Source: Lysinibacter sp. HNR
Lineage (GTDB): Bacteria > Actinomycetota > Actinomycetes > Actinomycetales > Microbacteriaceae
DNA length: 64,000 nt
Reading direction: 5' to 3'
Assembly (NCBI RefSeq): GCF_029760935.1
Contig: NZ_CP121684.1
Coordinates: 1,178,001 to 1,242,000, forward strand
Numbering within the stretch: the first letter of the stretch is position 1; the number at the start of each line of letters is the position of its first letter. This document shows positions 17,312 through 25,806 of this stretch, one piece after another. The notes below the pieces were generated by a model. The model made no database searches and was not told where the DNA came from. It saw nothing but the letters and a program-made list of their open reading frames with translations. Made by a program: the position numbers and the translations under genes.

Positions 17312-18298
17312 GTGGCAAAAAATGTTGATGGTTCTACCAACCTGCGTCCCGATCGAAACCTGGCGATGGAGTTGGTGCGTGCCACCGAAGCCGCTGCTAT
17401 TCGCGCGATGCCCTTTATCGGACGCGGCGATAAGAACGCTGCAGATGGTGCCGCGGTTGATGCAATGCGTCAATTTCTGAGCACCGTGAACTTTTCGGGA
17501 ACCGTTGTGATTGGTGAGGGAGAAAAAGACGACGCCCCCTGGCTATATAACGGGGAGAACGTGGGAAACGGGACGGGACCCGAGTGTGATGTTGCTGTCG
17601 ATCCTATCGATGGAACGAGTCTCACCGCGGCCGGTCGGCAGAACGCCCTTTCCGTCATCGCGGTTTCCGACCGGGGAAGTATGTATGACCCCTCCGCGGT
17701 CTTCTATATGGACAAACTTGTGTGCGGGCCTGACGGTGTGGGGATTGTTGACATTCGTCAGCCCATTGGCGAAAACATTCGTGCGCTTGCTAAGGCAAAG
17801 GGTGTGGGTGCCGAGGATATTCGAGTTGCGGTGCTTGACCGCCCACGTCACGAAGGCTTGATTGAGGAGATTCGTGCAGCAGGCGCCGGGACTCGCCTTA
17901 TGCTCGACGGTGATGTTGCCGGGGGCCTTAACGCTGCCCGATATGAGTCCCGTATTGACCTGTGCGTGGGGGTGGGAGGAACGCCCGAGGGCATTATCAC
18001 GGCCTGCGCGGTTAAAGCCCTCGGTGGCCTGATCCAGGGAAAGTTGTATCCGCGTGACGACGAGGAGCGCCAAAAAGCCATCGATGCCGGACATGATCTG
18101 GACGCTATTCTTGAGGCCAACGATCTGGTGCGCAGCGATAACGCATATTTTGTTGCCACGGGTATAACTCAGGGGGAGTTTGTAGACGGGGTGCAGCGTA
18201 AGGGGCCAATTATCCGCACGGATAGCGTGGTATTGCGCTCGAAATCGGGAACCCTTCGTAAGGTTCGAGCTGATTATCAAGCATCACGCTGGCTTTAG
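17312..18298 (+). CDS. glpX: Fructose-1,6-bisphosphatase class II
   Basis: 328 residues of the GlpX type, the usual gluconeogenic FBPase in actinobacteria. The metal- and phosphate-binding motifs IGEGEKDDAP (67-76) and DVAVDPIDGTSL (93-104) are present, followed by DGDVAGG and CVGVGGTPEG. GTG start at 17312 with AAAAGGAG upstream. It hydrolyses fructose 1,6-bisphosphate to fructose 6-phosphate and is divergent from the aldolase gene. Confidence 0.97.
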   Translation: MAKNVDGSTNLRPDRNLAMELVRATEAAAIRAMPFIGRGDKNAADGAAVDAMRQFLSTVNFSGTVVIGEGEKDDAPWLYNGENVGNGTGPECDVAVDPIDGTSLTAAGRQNALSVIAVSDRGSMYDPSAVFYMDKLVCGPDGVGIVDIRQPIGENIRALAKAKGVGAEDIRVAVLDRPRHEGLIEEIRAAGAGTRLMLDGDVAGGLNAARYESRIDLCVGVGGTPEGIITACAVKALGGLIQGKLYPRDDEERQKAIDAGHDLDAILEANDLVRSDNAYFVATGITQGEFVDGVQRKGPIIRTDSVVLRSKSGTLRKVRADYQASRWL

Positions 18299-18305
18299 GG
18301 GCGGC

Positions 18306-18358
18306 GGCCAAGGGGGTAGTACCGCCTGCAGGGTGCGGGAGGTGTAACCCCTTTGGCC
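18306..18358. terminator. Hairpin between glpX and rmuC
   Basis: GGCCAAGGGGGT (18306-18317) pairs with ACCCCTTTGGCC (18347-18358) with one G-U type mismatch; the intervening bases can also pair in part. It lies 7 bases after the glpX stop between convergent genes. A T-run follows only about 20 bases later. Confidence 0.5.
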
Positions 18359-18381
18359 CAATCTTGAGGTTCGAAACTTTT

Positions 18382-19599
18382 TTACTCCGCAAACTCGGCA
18401 GCGGTGAGCGGTTTTGGTGAGGTTTCAACGGCCTGCTGTCGGGTGATGGATTTGTCATCGAGAGCCTCGAGCTTGCGGGCGGTAACCAGCACGCGGGATT
18501 CGAGAGAAGCCGCAAACTGGTTATAGCTGCTGACAGTGCTTTCAATCGCTCGGCGAAGCTTGTCCGAGTGCTCCGAGAGTGTGCCGATGCGTTGATAGAG
18601 TTCTTTGCCCAGTTCAAAGAGCTTTTTAGCATCGTCGGTGAGGGTATCTTGCTGCCAGGTGTGGGCTACGGTTTTGAGTACTGCCCACAGGTTGACGGGG
18701 GAGGCTAGCGCTATTTTTTTGTTGAAGGAGTAGTCGAGCAGCGTGGGGTCTGCTTCGAGCGCAGAGGAGAGGAGCGATTCGCTAGGTACAAAAGCAATGA
18801 CAAACTCGGGACTCACCTCAAGACCTGCCCAGTAGGTGCGGTCGGAAAGGGCGTTAATGTGTTTCCGGAGAGCCTTGACGTGCTGCGCGATGAGAGCCGT
18901 GCGACGTGCGGCTTCTTCGCCCGTTGCGGTAAAGGGAATCTGGCTTGCCTCGATGTAGGAGCTAAAAGGAACTTTGGCATCAACTGCGATTGATTTTCCT
19001 CCGGGAAGATGTACTGTCATATCCGGTCTGCCCGCCCCGGCGTCTGATGTGAGGGAACTTTGCAGATCAAAATCAACCCGGTGGGTGAGTCCCGCAGCTT
19101 CCACCACGTTACGGAGCTGAGCTTCGCCCCACACCCCGCGAGTACTGTTATTGCGCAGCGCGCTGGCAAGTGACTCGGTTACCGCTCTGAGTTGCTGATC
19201 AGAGAGTTGAGCGTGCTGTAGTTGCTGCTCAAGCGCGCTGTATTGGCCTGCGCGTTCTCGCTCGAGTGTGCTTACCTTATCGTTCATCATGCGGAGGGTC
19301 TCACGCACCGGTTCAAGCTTTTGGAGGATGCGGCTCTCGTCTGCCCTCGCGTGACGCTCACGTTCGGTTGTCTGCTCCTGTTGATCGAGCAGGTGGGTAA
19401 CCTGGGTACGCAGCTCAGAGGCGCGTGCCTCTGCGGCGGCAGCCTGTGCGCTCAGTGCGGCCACCTGCTCGTGAAGCATAGCTTCAACCGACGAGTGTGC
19501 TGCTGCTTGAGCGCCGCGTCTGCGAACAACGGTGAGTACTATATAGGTGAGAACCCCGCCACAGATAAGCCCGAGTAGAAACGAAAGAACGATATCCAT
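18382..19599 (-). CDS. rmuC: DNA recombination protein RmuC homologue
   Basis: 405 residues. An N-terminal transmembrane helix (IVLSFLLGLICGGVLTYIVL, residues 3-22) is followed by a long coiled coil to about residue 150 and the RmuC nuclease-like domain with TRGVWGEAQLRNVVEAAG, RPDMTVHLPGGKSIAVDAKVP (cited in parts: RPDMTVHLP, AVDAKVP) and FVIAFVPSE. RmuC limits inversions at short inverted repeats in E. coli; biochemical role unclear. The ATG at 19597-19599 was preferred to an open frame reaching 19743 because it begins the membrane anchor. Confidence 0.9.
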   Translation of the reverse strand: MDIVLSFLLGLICGGVLTYIVLTVVRRRGAQAAAHSSVEAMLHEQVAALSAQAAAAEARASELRTQVTHLLDQQEQTTERERHARADESRILQKLEPVRETLRMMNDKVSTLERERAGQYSALEQQLQHAQLSDQQLRAVTESLASALRNNSTRGVWGEAQLRNVVEAAGLTHRVDFDLQSSLTSDAGAGRPDMTVHLPGGKSIAVDAKVPFSSYIEASQIPFTATGEEAARRTALIAQHVKALRKHINALSDRTYWAGLEVSPEFVIAFVPSESLLSSALEADPTLLDYSFNKKIALASPVNLWAVLKTVAHTWQQDTLTDDAKKLFELGKELYQRIGTLSEHSDKLRRAIESTVSSYNQFAASLESRVLVTARKLEALDDKSITRQQAVETSPKPLTAAEFAE

Positions 19600-19670
19600 G
19601 TTGGTAAGTGTGCCAGGAACAGCTGACAACCAGGTGGTGCAACGCTGTCTTCTGTAGTTCGAGTACGGAT

Positions 19671-21101
19671 CTACCCCAGAGGAATGACTCCGATCAAAAG
19701 ACCCACCCCGAGCATCACGAGCGATATCACTACCGCCCGCCATAACACCTTTCGGTGGTGATCGCCCAGATTAACGTTTGCCAGCGAAACGAGCAGGAGT
19801 ATAGCTGGCACGAGCGGGCTCTGCAGGTGAACGGGTTGACCGATGATTGAGGCGCGTGCCATCTCAACAGGGGCGATACCAAATGAGGATGCGCTCTCTG
19901 CCAGCACGGGAAGCATTCCAAAATAAAAAGCGTCATTACTCATAAAGAAAGTCATGGGGATACTAAGGATTCCCGTGATGACGGCGAGGAAGGGACCAAA
20001 CGTATCAGGTATTGCTGTGACCAGCCAACTTGACATGGCCGCCACCATTCCCGTTCCGTTGAGCACGCCAATGAGTACACCTGCGGCCAGTACCATTGAC
20101 ACCACACCAACCACGCTCGGAGCGTGGGCTACGATTGCCCGTGATTGCTGTTTTAACCCGGGGAAATTCACCACCAGAGCGATAGCCGAGCCCACCATGA
20201 ATACGTAGGGCAGGGGGACCAAATCGGTAATGAGCATCCCCATAACCGCCAAGGTAAGCACAAGATTAAACCAGATGAGTCCCGGTCGTAATGTCTCGCG
20301 AGAGGGATCTAGCATGGTGTCTGTCATGACACTTTTGTCCTCGTTTATGAGCACGGACTGAGTGCTTAATTCCTCCGGGTTGGAATGCGCAAGCCGTTGA
20401 GTGTCTCCCCTGGTGAAAGGGGGAAGCCCCGCGAAACGAGAAAGCACTTCTTCCTGGGTAACCTGATCGCTGTTGAAAGGGGCTAGGGAGCCCAGACGTT
20501 TGCGCTCGCTCAATCCCAGAAACCACGCAAATATAAACATCACGACCAAGCCTGCGACCAGCGAGGGGATCATAGGAACAAAGACATCTGTTGGGGAGAC
20601 GTTAAGGGCAGCAGCGGCCCGCACGGTAGGGCCACCCCACGGAATAATATTGAGCGTTCCGTTGGCAAGACCGGCCACACAGGTGAGAACAACGGGACTC
20701 ATCCCCAAGCGTATGTAGAGGGGAAGCATGGCTGCGGTTGTGACGATAAAGGTAGTCGAACCGTCTCCGTCTAAAGAAACGGCTGCCGCCAAGATTGCAG
20801 TGCCCAGTACGACTCGAGCTGGGTCGTGGCCCAGCGTTTTTACGATAAACCGCACGAGGGGATCAAAGAGCCCCACATCGATCATGAGGCCAAAGTAGAT
20901 AATGGCAAACATGAGAAGGGCTGCGGTGGGAGCAAGCCTTCCAATGGCCTCAAGCACCATCTCGCCCAGACCCATTCCCGCTCCAACAAAAAGCCCGAAC
21001 ACTGTGGGCACCAGGATGAGGGCAACCATCGGAGTGAGTTTTTTTGTCATGATCAAAACCATGAAGGTGATGATCATCGTAAACCCCATTATTACGAGCA
21101 C
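19671..21101 (-). CDS. CitMHS-family citrate (metal-citrate:proton) symporter
   Basis: 476 residues, about 11-12 membrane helices, with the CitMHS hallmarks MIDVGLFDPLVRFIV, AVSLDGDGSTTFIV and GTLNIIPWGGPTVRAA. These transporters take up citrate complexed to a divalent metal together with protons. GTG at 21099-21101 is the annotated start; an ATG four codons later (21087-21089) is an alternative. It is divergent from a CitA-type sensor kinase, so it is probably the regulated target of that system. A hydrophilic loop around residues 205-275 separates the two halves. Confidence 0.92.
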   Translation of the reverse strand: MLVIMGFTMIITFMVLIMTKKLTPMVALILVPTVFGLFVGAGMGLGEMVLEAIGRLAPTAALLMFAIIYFGLMIDVGLFDPLVRFIVKTLGHDPARVVLGTAILAAAVSLDGDGSTTFIVTTAAMLPLYIRLGMSPVVLTCVAGLANGTLNIIPWGGPTVRAAAALNVSPTDVFVPMIPSLVAGLVVMFIFAWFLGLSERKRLGSLAPFNSDQVTQEEVLSRFAGLPPFTRGDTQRLAHSNPEELSTQSVLINEDKSVMTDTMLDPSRETLRPGLIWFNLVLTLAVMGMLITDLVPLPYVFMVGSAIALVVNFPGLKQQSRAIVAHAPSVVGVVSMVLAAGVLIGVLNGTGMVAAMSSWLVTAIPDTFGPFLAVITGILSIPMTFFMSNDAFYFGMLPVLAESASSFGIAPVEMARASIIGQPVHLQSPLVPAILLLVSLANVNLGDHHRKVLWRAVVISLVMLGVGLLIGVIPLG

Positions 21102-21247
21102 TGTGGACCCCTACGTCGCCTTGGTCTTAACTATTTCAACCAACACTAGGTACCCTCTTCAATAAGCGTGAGGGTTATGAAGATAAGGATCGCCCTTTGC
21201 TCATACTATTAGTTTTGCTCTTTTTGCGCAGGCGCGGGAATCACTCT

Positions 21248-21276
21248 CTGACACGGCAGGATCGATAGGATAATAC
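21248..21276 (+). promoter_or_regulatory. Candidate promoter of the citrate-sensing two-component operon
   Basis: CTGACA (21248-21253) and TAATAC (21271-21276) are 17 bases apart, and the transcript would start about 20 bases before the GTG at 21306, leaving room for the AAAGGCGG ribosome-binding site. Confidence 0.5.
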
Positions 21277-21305
21277 TCGGTTGGCGTATCGACAAAGGCG
21301 GTGAT

Positions 21306-23168
21306 GTGCAAGTGGGTTCTTTTTCTTCCGTGACGGCCCCTCGACGGTTTCGTTTTGCCACACACGTGCTGATATTGCAGCTAACGGTTGTTCTTGCCAT
21401 TGTTGTGGTGAGCTCCACGATTTTTGCCCTGTCTAAAGTACAGAGCTTGCAAGAAGACGCAAAGACTACAGCACTTGCTGTGGCGCAGAGTTTTGCCGAG
21501 GATGACAATGTCAGGGAGTGGGCTACGCTTTTTTCTGATACTCCTGGTGACCCTTCCAAGGAAGAACTGGCAAGTAGTTCTCTTGCCTCATTAGCGCAGG
21601 CCTTACGGAAGCGTACCGGTGCTCTCTTTGTGGTTGTCACCGATGATCAAGGATTGAGGCTTGCTCACCCTAACCCTGACGCTCTTGGGCTTCCGGTGAG
21701 TACCAGCCCTGAGGCGGCCCTGGCCGGTTATGAAACGACGTCGTGGGGAACGGGTACGCTCGGTGAATCGGTTAGGGCTAAGGTGCCCGTCTATGCGCTC
21801 GAGGGGGACCGGGTTGTGGGCGAGGTGAGTGTTGGGTTTTCTAGCGAAAAGGTTTTTGACAGTGTCTTTGGTGAGGCGATACCTGTTATCTTAACAGCGG
21901 CCCTGGCGCTTGCGCTCGGGATTGTGTCATCGATCCTCATCACTCGGCGGCTGCGACGACTCACTCTCGATTTGCAGCCGGAGGAGTTAGTTACTCTGGT
22001 TCACAACCAGGAGGCGGTGCTGAGCGGGGTGGACGAGGGCGTGATCGGGTTGGCTCCCTATGGGCGTGTGACGGTCTGTAACGATTTTGCTCGTCAGGTT
22101 TTTGCCCTGGACGGTGCCGTGGGCTCCCACATCGACGAGATGCGGCTGCCCGCGCAGCTTATGCGGGTGCTACACGAAACACCCGTTACCGAGCGGGTAG
22201 AATCGATGACCCTGGTGCTGGAACAGCGCATTGTTTTTGTTGATATCCGCCCGGTGTTTTGGGAGGAGACGGGACGAGGTGGACAATCATCGCGAGGCAC
22301 GGGTTTCAGGGGTTCTTCTTCTGCGCGCTCGTCGACGCGGGAGAGCCTCAGCGACGCAGAAGGAAGAACGTGTTTGGGGCGGGTTATTGTGATACGGGAC
22401 CGAACCGATGTGGAGGCCCTGAGTAGGCGTCTTGATGCTATTGCTGCTATGACATCCGCGCTGAGGGCTCAGCGACACGAGTTTGCCAATCGCCTTCACA
22501 CGATTTCGGGTCTCCTCGCCATTGACCGACCCCAGGAGGCAAAGCTTTATCTTTCACGCATCCTGGAACACGGGCCTCTCCGATACCCCGTCACGAACCT
22601 GGAGCTTCTTTCCGAACCCTATCTGCAGGCTTTTCTTGGGGCAAAGGGGATTGAAGCTCAAGAGAAGGGCGTATCGCTCATGCTTGGACCCGAGACCCAT
22701 ATCTCTGGAGAGCTTATTGACGCTGAAGATGCCACCGCTGTGCTCGGCAATTTGATTGATAATGCCGTGGTCGCAGCTGTTGCGGGCATTAGTCCTGACG
22801 CCTGGATTGAAATTGAGGTCATGGACGTGGGGGAAGATCTACACCTTTCAGTTTTAGATTCTGGAGACGGACCGATCTGCGGGGAGGAAGCTATGCCCGG
22901 TGAGGGAATTGAATTGGTAATGGACACCCAGAGCGCAGAAATTTCTGTGCTGGCACAGGATACCGTTCACGGTCTGGGTCTCGGACTTCCGTTATCTCGT
23001 GATATTGCGCGCAGACGAGGGGGCGACGTCTGGTTTGTGCCGAGAGAGCGTGCTCGTAATCGTGGAACACTCTTTTGCGCGGTACTGCCGGGCATCATTG
23101 CTCCTCGGGCAGACCGCCCTCACCAATCTGAAGACGTGTCTTTTGCAGCTGAATCGAGTTTAACGTGA
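21306..23168 (+). CDS. CitA/DcuS-type sensor histidine kinase
   Basis: 620 residues: transmembrane helix at ~20-43, extracytoplasmic PAS-like sensor (~45-190), second helix (~191-213), cytoplasmic PAS (~230-370), then the kinase core. His391 lies in RHEFANRLHTISGLL, the hallmark of the CitA/DcuS family, and the N-box is LGNLIDNAV (480-488), with HGLGLGLPLSRDIARRRGG as the G-box. The sensor probably binds citrate or another di/tricarboxylate. The cytoplasmic PAS carries a Gly/Ser/Arg-rich insert (~322-353) not usual for the family. GTG start with AAAGGCGG. It overlaps the regulator gene by four bases and is divergent from the citrate transporter. Confidence 0.92.
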   Translation: MQVGSFSSVTAPRRFRFATHVLILQLTVVLAIVVVSSTIFALSKVQSLQEDAKTTALAVAQSFAEDDNVREWATLFSDTPGDPSKEELASSSLASLAQALRKRTGALFVVVTDDQGLRLAHPNPDALGLPVSTSPEAALAGYETTSWGTGTLGESVRAKVPVYALEGDRVVGEVSVGFSSEKVFDSVFGEAIPVILTAALALALGIVSSILITRRLRRLTLDLQPEELVTLVHNQEAVLSGVDEGVIGLAPYGRVTVCNDFARQVFALDGAVGSHIDEMRLPAQLMRVLHETPVTERVESMTLVLEQRIVFVDIRPVFWEETGRGGQSSRGTGFRGSSSARSSTRESLSDAEGRTCLGRVIVIRDRTDVEALSRRLDAIAAMTSALRAQRHEFANRLHTISGLLAIDRPQEAKLYLSRILEHGPLRYPVTNLELLSEPYLQAFLGAKGIEAQEKGVSLMLGPETHISGELIDAEDATAVLGNLIDNAVVAAVAGISPDAWIEIEVMDVGEDLHLSVLDSGDGPICGEEAMPGEGIELVMDTQSAEISVLAQDTVHGLGLGLPLSRDIARRRGGDVWFVPRERARNRGTLFCAVLPGIIAPRADRPHQSEDVSFAAESSLT

Positions 23169-23830
23169 GTTCACAGAAATTAGGAGTGCTTATTGTCGAC
23201 GATGATTTTTATGTGGCACATCTCCACCGACAATATGTGGAGTCTGTACGCGGGTTTGTGATTACCAAAACGGTTGGTTCTCTTGCAGCCGCACGAGAAG
23301 CTATAGTCGCGCAAAAGCCAGATTTAGTGCTGCTTGATGTGTACCTTCCCGACGGCAATGGCTTGGATTTTGCGCGGGAGATCGAGACGGATGTGTTTAT
23401 ACTGAGTGCTGCATCGGAGCAGAGTAGTGTAAAACGTGCGATGCGCTACGGGGCTCTTTGCTACCTGGTGAAGCCCTTTACCGCAGAATCACTGCGTGAG
23501 CGTCTCACAGGGTATATCCGGTATCGCAATATCTTGAGTTCCGCGGAATCGCTTACCCAAGAAACAATTGCTCGCGCACAGCGGGTATTTCACGCGGTGA
23601 CCGCCGGTGGTGACGCCACACAGTCGGCCACGGAGCTTTCGATCCGAGAGGTTATCAATACCTCCCTCGAAGAACTCTCCGCTGTCGATGTGGCCTCCGC
23701 AGTCGGGGTATCACGAGCAACGGCTCAGCGCTATTTGACAGCCCTGGCAACAAGCGGACACATCCGAATGCGCCTGCGTTATGGTTCTGCCGGTCGCCCC
23801 GAGCATCGATACAGTTCTCTGTCCTCCTGA
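23165..23830 (+). CDS. CitB/DcuR-type response regulator
   Basis: 221 residues. The receiver domain begins LGVLIVDDDFYVAHLH, with the phospho-acceptor Asp58 in LVLLDVYLPDGNG and the conserved Lys in LVKPF. The C-terminal part contains a helix-turn-helix (VDVASAVGVSRATAQRYLTAL) typical of the CitB family. The start GTG overlaps the kinase stop (GTGA). It likely activates the divergent citrate transporter gene when citrate is sensed. Confidence 0.93.
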   Translation: MSSQKLGVLIVDDDFYVAHLHRQYVESVRGFVITKTVGSLAAAREAIVAQKPDLVLLDVYLPDGNGLDFAREIETDVFILSAASEQSSVKRAMRYGALCYLVKPFTAESLRERLTGYIRYRNILSSAESLTQETIARAQRVFHAVTAGGDATQSATELSIREVINTSLEELSAVDVASAVGVSRATAQRYLTALATSGHIRMRLRYGSAGRPEHRYSSLSS

Positions 23831-23854
23831 CCTTGCCGTGGCCAGGAGGACAGA
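23818..23854 (+). terminator. Intrinsic terminator overlapping the response regulator stop
   Basis: TCTGTCCTCCTGACC (23818-23832) and GGCCAGGAGGACAGA (23840-23854) form a 15-bp stem with one A-C mismatch and a 7-base loop, followed by cagctgTTTTctcTT. The stop codon TGA sits inside the left arm. Confidence 0.75.
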
Positions 23855-23872
23855 CAGCTGTTTTCTCTTGTG

Positions 23873-25264
23873 TTAGTGATGGAAAGTTGGTTTGGTCGTC
23901 CTGGTGGGTAGGGGGCCGCTGAGCTGGTCGAGGAAGGCCACCTCTTCGTTGATCACGTTCAGGAGGGAGACCGCGAGGTCCATGCTCATCCCGTTTCTAA
24001 CCACTATGCGTTGGACCGTTATGTTGTTGAGGTTATCGGGCATGGGGTAGGCAGGGACGAGCCACCCACGGGATCGAAGCCGGTCGGAAAGGTCATAGAG
24101 GCTCCAGTTCTTGGTATGCCCTTCTCGGAGACGCCAGGCAAAAACAGGGATATCAGAGCCATCGCTCCAGAGCTGAAACGCGGGGTTTTGGGAAATTCCT
24201 TTTGAGAGGAAAAGTGCAACATCCTGTGATGCCTGCTGGATAGCCCGATATCCCTCCCTGCCGAGCCGTAGAAAGAGGTAGAACTGGAGAAGTACCTGGG
24301 CTCCCGGACGGGAAAAGTTGAGGGCAAAAGTGGGCATGTCTCCACCCAGGTAGCTCACTCTAAAAACGAGGTCTTCCGGCAGGAGCTCTTCGTCGCGCCA
24401 CACGACCCACCCCAGCCCCGGATAGACGAGACCGTATTTATGGGCTGAGGTGTTGATGGAGTGTACTCGGGGGATGCGGAAGTCCCACAGAAGGTCGGGC
24501 TGGAGAAAAGGTGCGATCATACCGCCGGATGCGGCGTCCACGTGAATGGGGATATCAAGGCCGGTATCCTGCTGGATTTTATCCAGTGCTTGGGCAATCT
24601 GAAGCACCGGCTCGTATTCTCCGGTATAGGTGACGCCAAGGATCGCTACGACTCCGATGGTGTTCTCGTCTACGTACTCTGCCAGGTTGTACCCGTCAAA
24701 GATGCGGTGTTCTTCGGAGAGTGGAACATAGCGGGGTTCAACGTCCCAGTAGTTACAGAATTTTTCCCAGCAGACCTGAACAGAAGAACTCATGATGAGG
24801 TTGGGTTTTTCTGTCGATTTACCAGCCTGACGGCGGGCCTGTTGCCAGCGGCGTTTGAGCGCCAGGCCTCCGAGCATGCAGGCTTCGGAGGAACCTATAG
24901 TGGAGGTACCAAGTGCTTTTTCGGGGTTGGGTGCGTTCCACAGGTCTGCAATGATGCGCCAGCCATAGTGCTCAATTGCTGCGGTTTGTGGGTATTCATC
25001 CTTGTCAATCATGTTCTTGTCAAAGGATTCCGCGTAGAGTTTTTCTGCTTGAGGATCCATCCACGTTCCCACGAAAGTGGCTAGGTTGAGTCGGGCGTTG
25101 CCATCGAGCATTGTTTCGTCATGCACGATTTGATAGGCGGTTTCCGGCAGCATCCCCTCCTCGCCGAGGGAGAATTTAGATGCCAGGGAGCTTTCTCCGG
25201 GACGTGAAAAGAGCGGATTAACAGAAACATAATCTTGATGACTGATCTTGTGTGTGTTCGACAT
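23873..25264 (-). CDS. gadB: Glutamate decarboxylase
   Basis: 463 residues, close in length and numbering to E. coli GadB. This PLP enzyme converts glutamate to GABA and CO2, consuming a proton. The PLP lysine is Lys276 in SINTSAHKYGLVYPG, identical in number to E. coli. Other features are HVDAASGGMIAPF (Asp243 pairing with the PLP ring) and SSSVQVCWEKF. The sequence ends in His-His, reminiscent of the C-terminal His465 of GadB that closes the active site at neutral pH. No GadC antiporter gene is adjacent within the window. It converges on the response regulator gene. Confidence 0.96.
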   Translation of the reverse strand: MSNTHKISHQDYVSVNPLFSRPGESSLASKFSLGEEGMLPETAYQIVHDETMLDGNARLNLATFVGTWMDPQAEKLYAESFDKNMIDKDEYPQTAAIEHYGWRIIADLWNAPNPEKALGTSTIGSSEACMLGGLALKRRWQQARRQAGKSTEKPNLIMSSSVQVCWEKFCNYWDVEPRYVPLSEEHRIFDGYNLAEYVDENTIGVVAILGVTYTGEYEPVLQIAQALDKIQQDTGLDIPIHVDAASGGMIAPFLQPDLLWDFRIPRVHSINTSAHKYGLVYPGLGWVVWRDEELLPEDLVFRVSYLGGDMPTFALNFSRPGAQVLLQFYLFLRLGREGYRAIQQASQDVALFLSKGISQNPAFQLWSDGSDIPVFAWRLREGHTKNWSLYDLSDRLRSRGWLVPAYPMPDNLNNITVQRIVVRNGMSMDLAVSLLNVINEEVAFLDQLSGPLPTRTTKPTFHH

Positions 25265-25415
25265 TGGTGTCGCTCCTCAAGCTAATCTGTACGGAGAACG
25301 CCAGAGGGGCCCGACATCCTCATATTCAGCATGGCTTCAGTACACCAGGGTGTCAAGCTCTAGTGCAAGAATATTTAGTCGATGTGAGTTTGGGTCTACA
25401 ACCGGTAAAATTCGG

Positions 25416-25589
25416 TTATTTTTTTCCCAGGAGACCTCGTCCGATAAATATGCCCAGCATGAGGACTCCGACGACCTCAAGGGCCAGCGCGATTCCCACG
25501 GCGGAGGGGGCACCGGGTGAAATGAGGACAAGCGCTATTCCTACAATGATCAGAACGGAACCGGCGATGGGAAGAATATAGGGCCTCAT
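25416..25589 (-). CDS. 57-residue membrane protein
   Basis: ATG at 25587-25589, stop TAA at 25416-25418. The product has two hydrophobic helices (YILPIAGSVLIIVGIALVLI and VGIALALEVVGVLMLGIFIG) separated by SPGAPSA, and ends GLLGKK. It resembles small two-helix actinobacterial membrane proteins of unknown function. Codon choice is consistent with a real gene, but there is no strong ribosome-binding site. It lies upstream of gadB on the same strand (about 150 bases away). Confidence 0.55.
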   Translation of the reverse strand: MRPYILPIAGSVLIIVGIALVLISPGAPSAVGIALALEVVGVLMLGIFIGRGLLGKK

Positions 25590-25806
25590 GCTCTCTATGC
25601 TAGCCGTTGATTTCGTCTCTCCCGCGGAGAGGCCCCGCTCTCAGCGTGGAAGACTCAGCGAGTGAACTTTCTCTTGAGCTACCGTGAAGCCCCTGTGAGT
25701 GCCCTGCAACGGTCATTTTACATAAGGTTAATGGAGCAGAATAGTTCAGGCGTTTGTCACTAAAGAAAAACGTTCGATCCCCCGAGGCAATGTGTGAGGA
25801 GCACCC

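Noticed and set aside
17543-18280. 245-residue minus-strand open frame
   Set aside because: Fully opposite glpX, which has all catalytic motifs; the frame is a shadow.
24461-25084. 207-residue plus-strand open frame
   Set aside because: Lies opposite gadB and has no recognisable domain.
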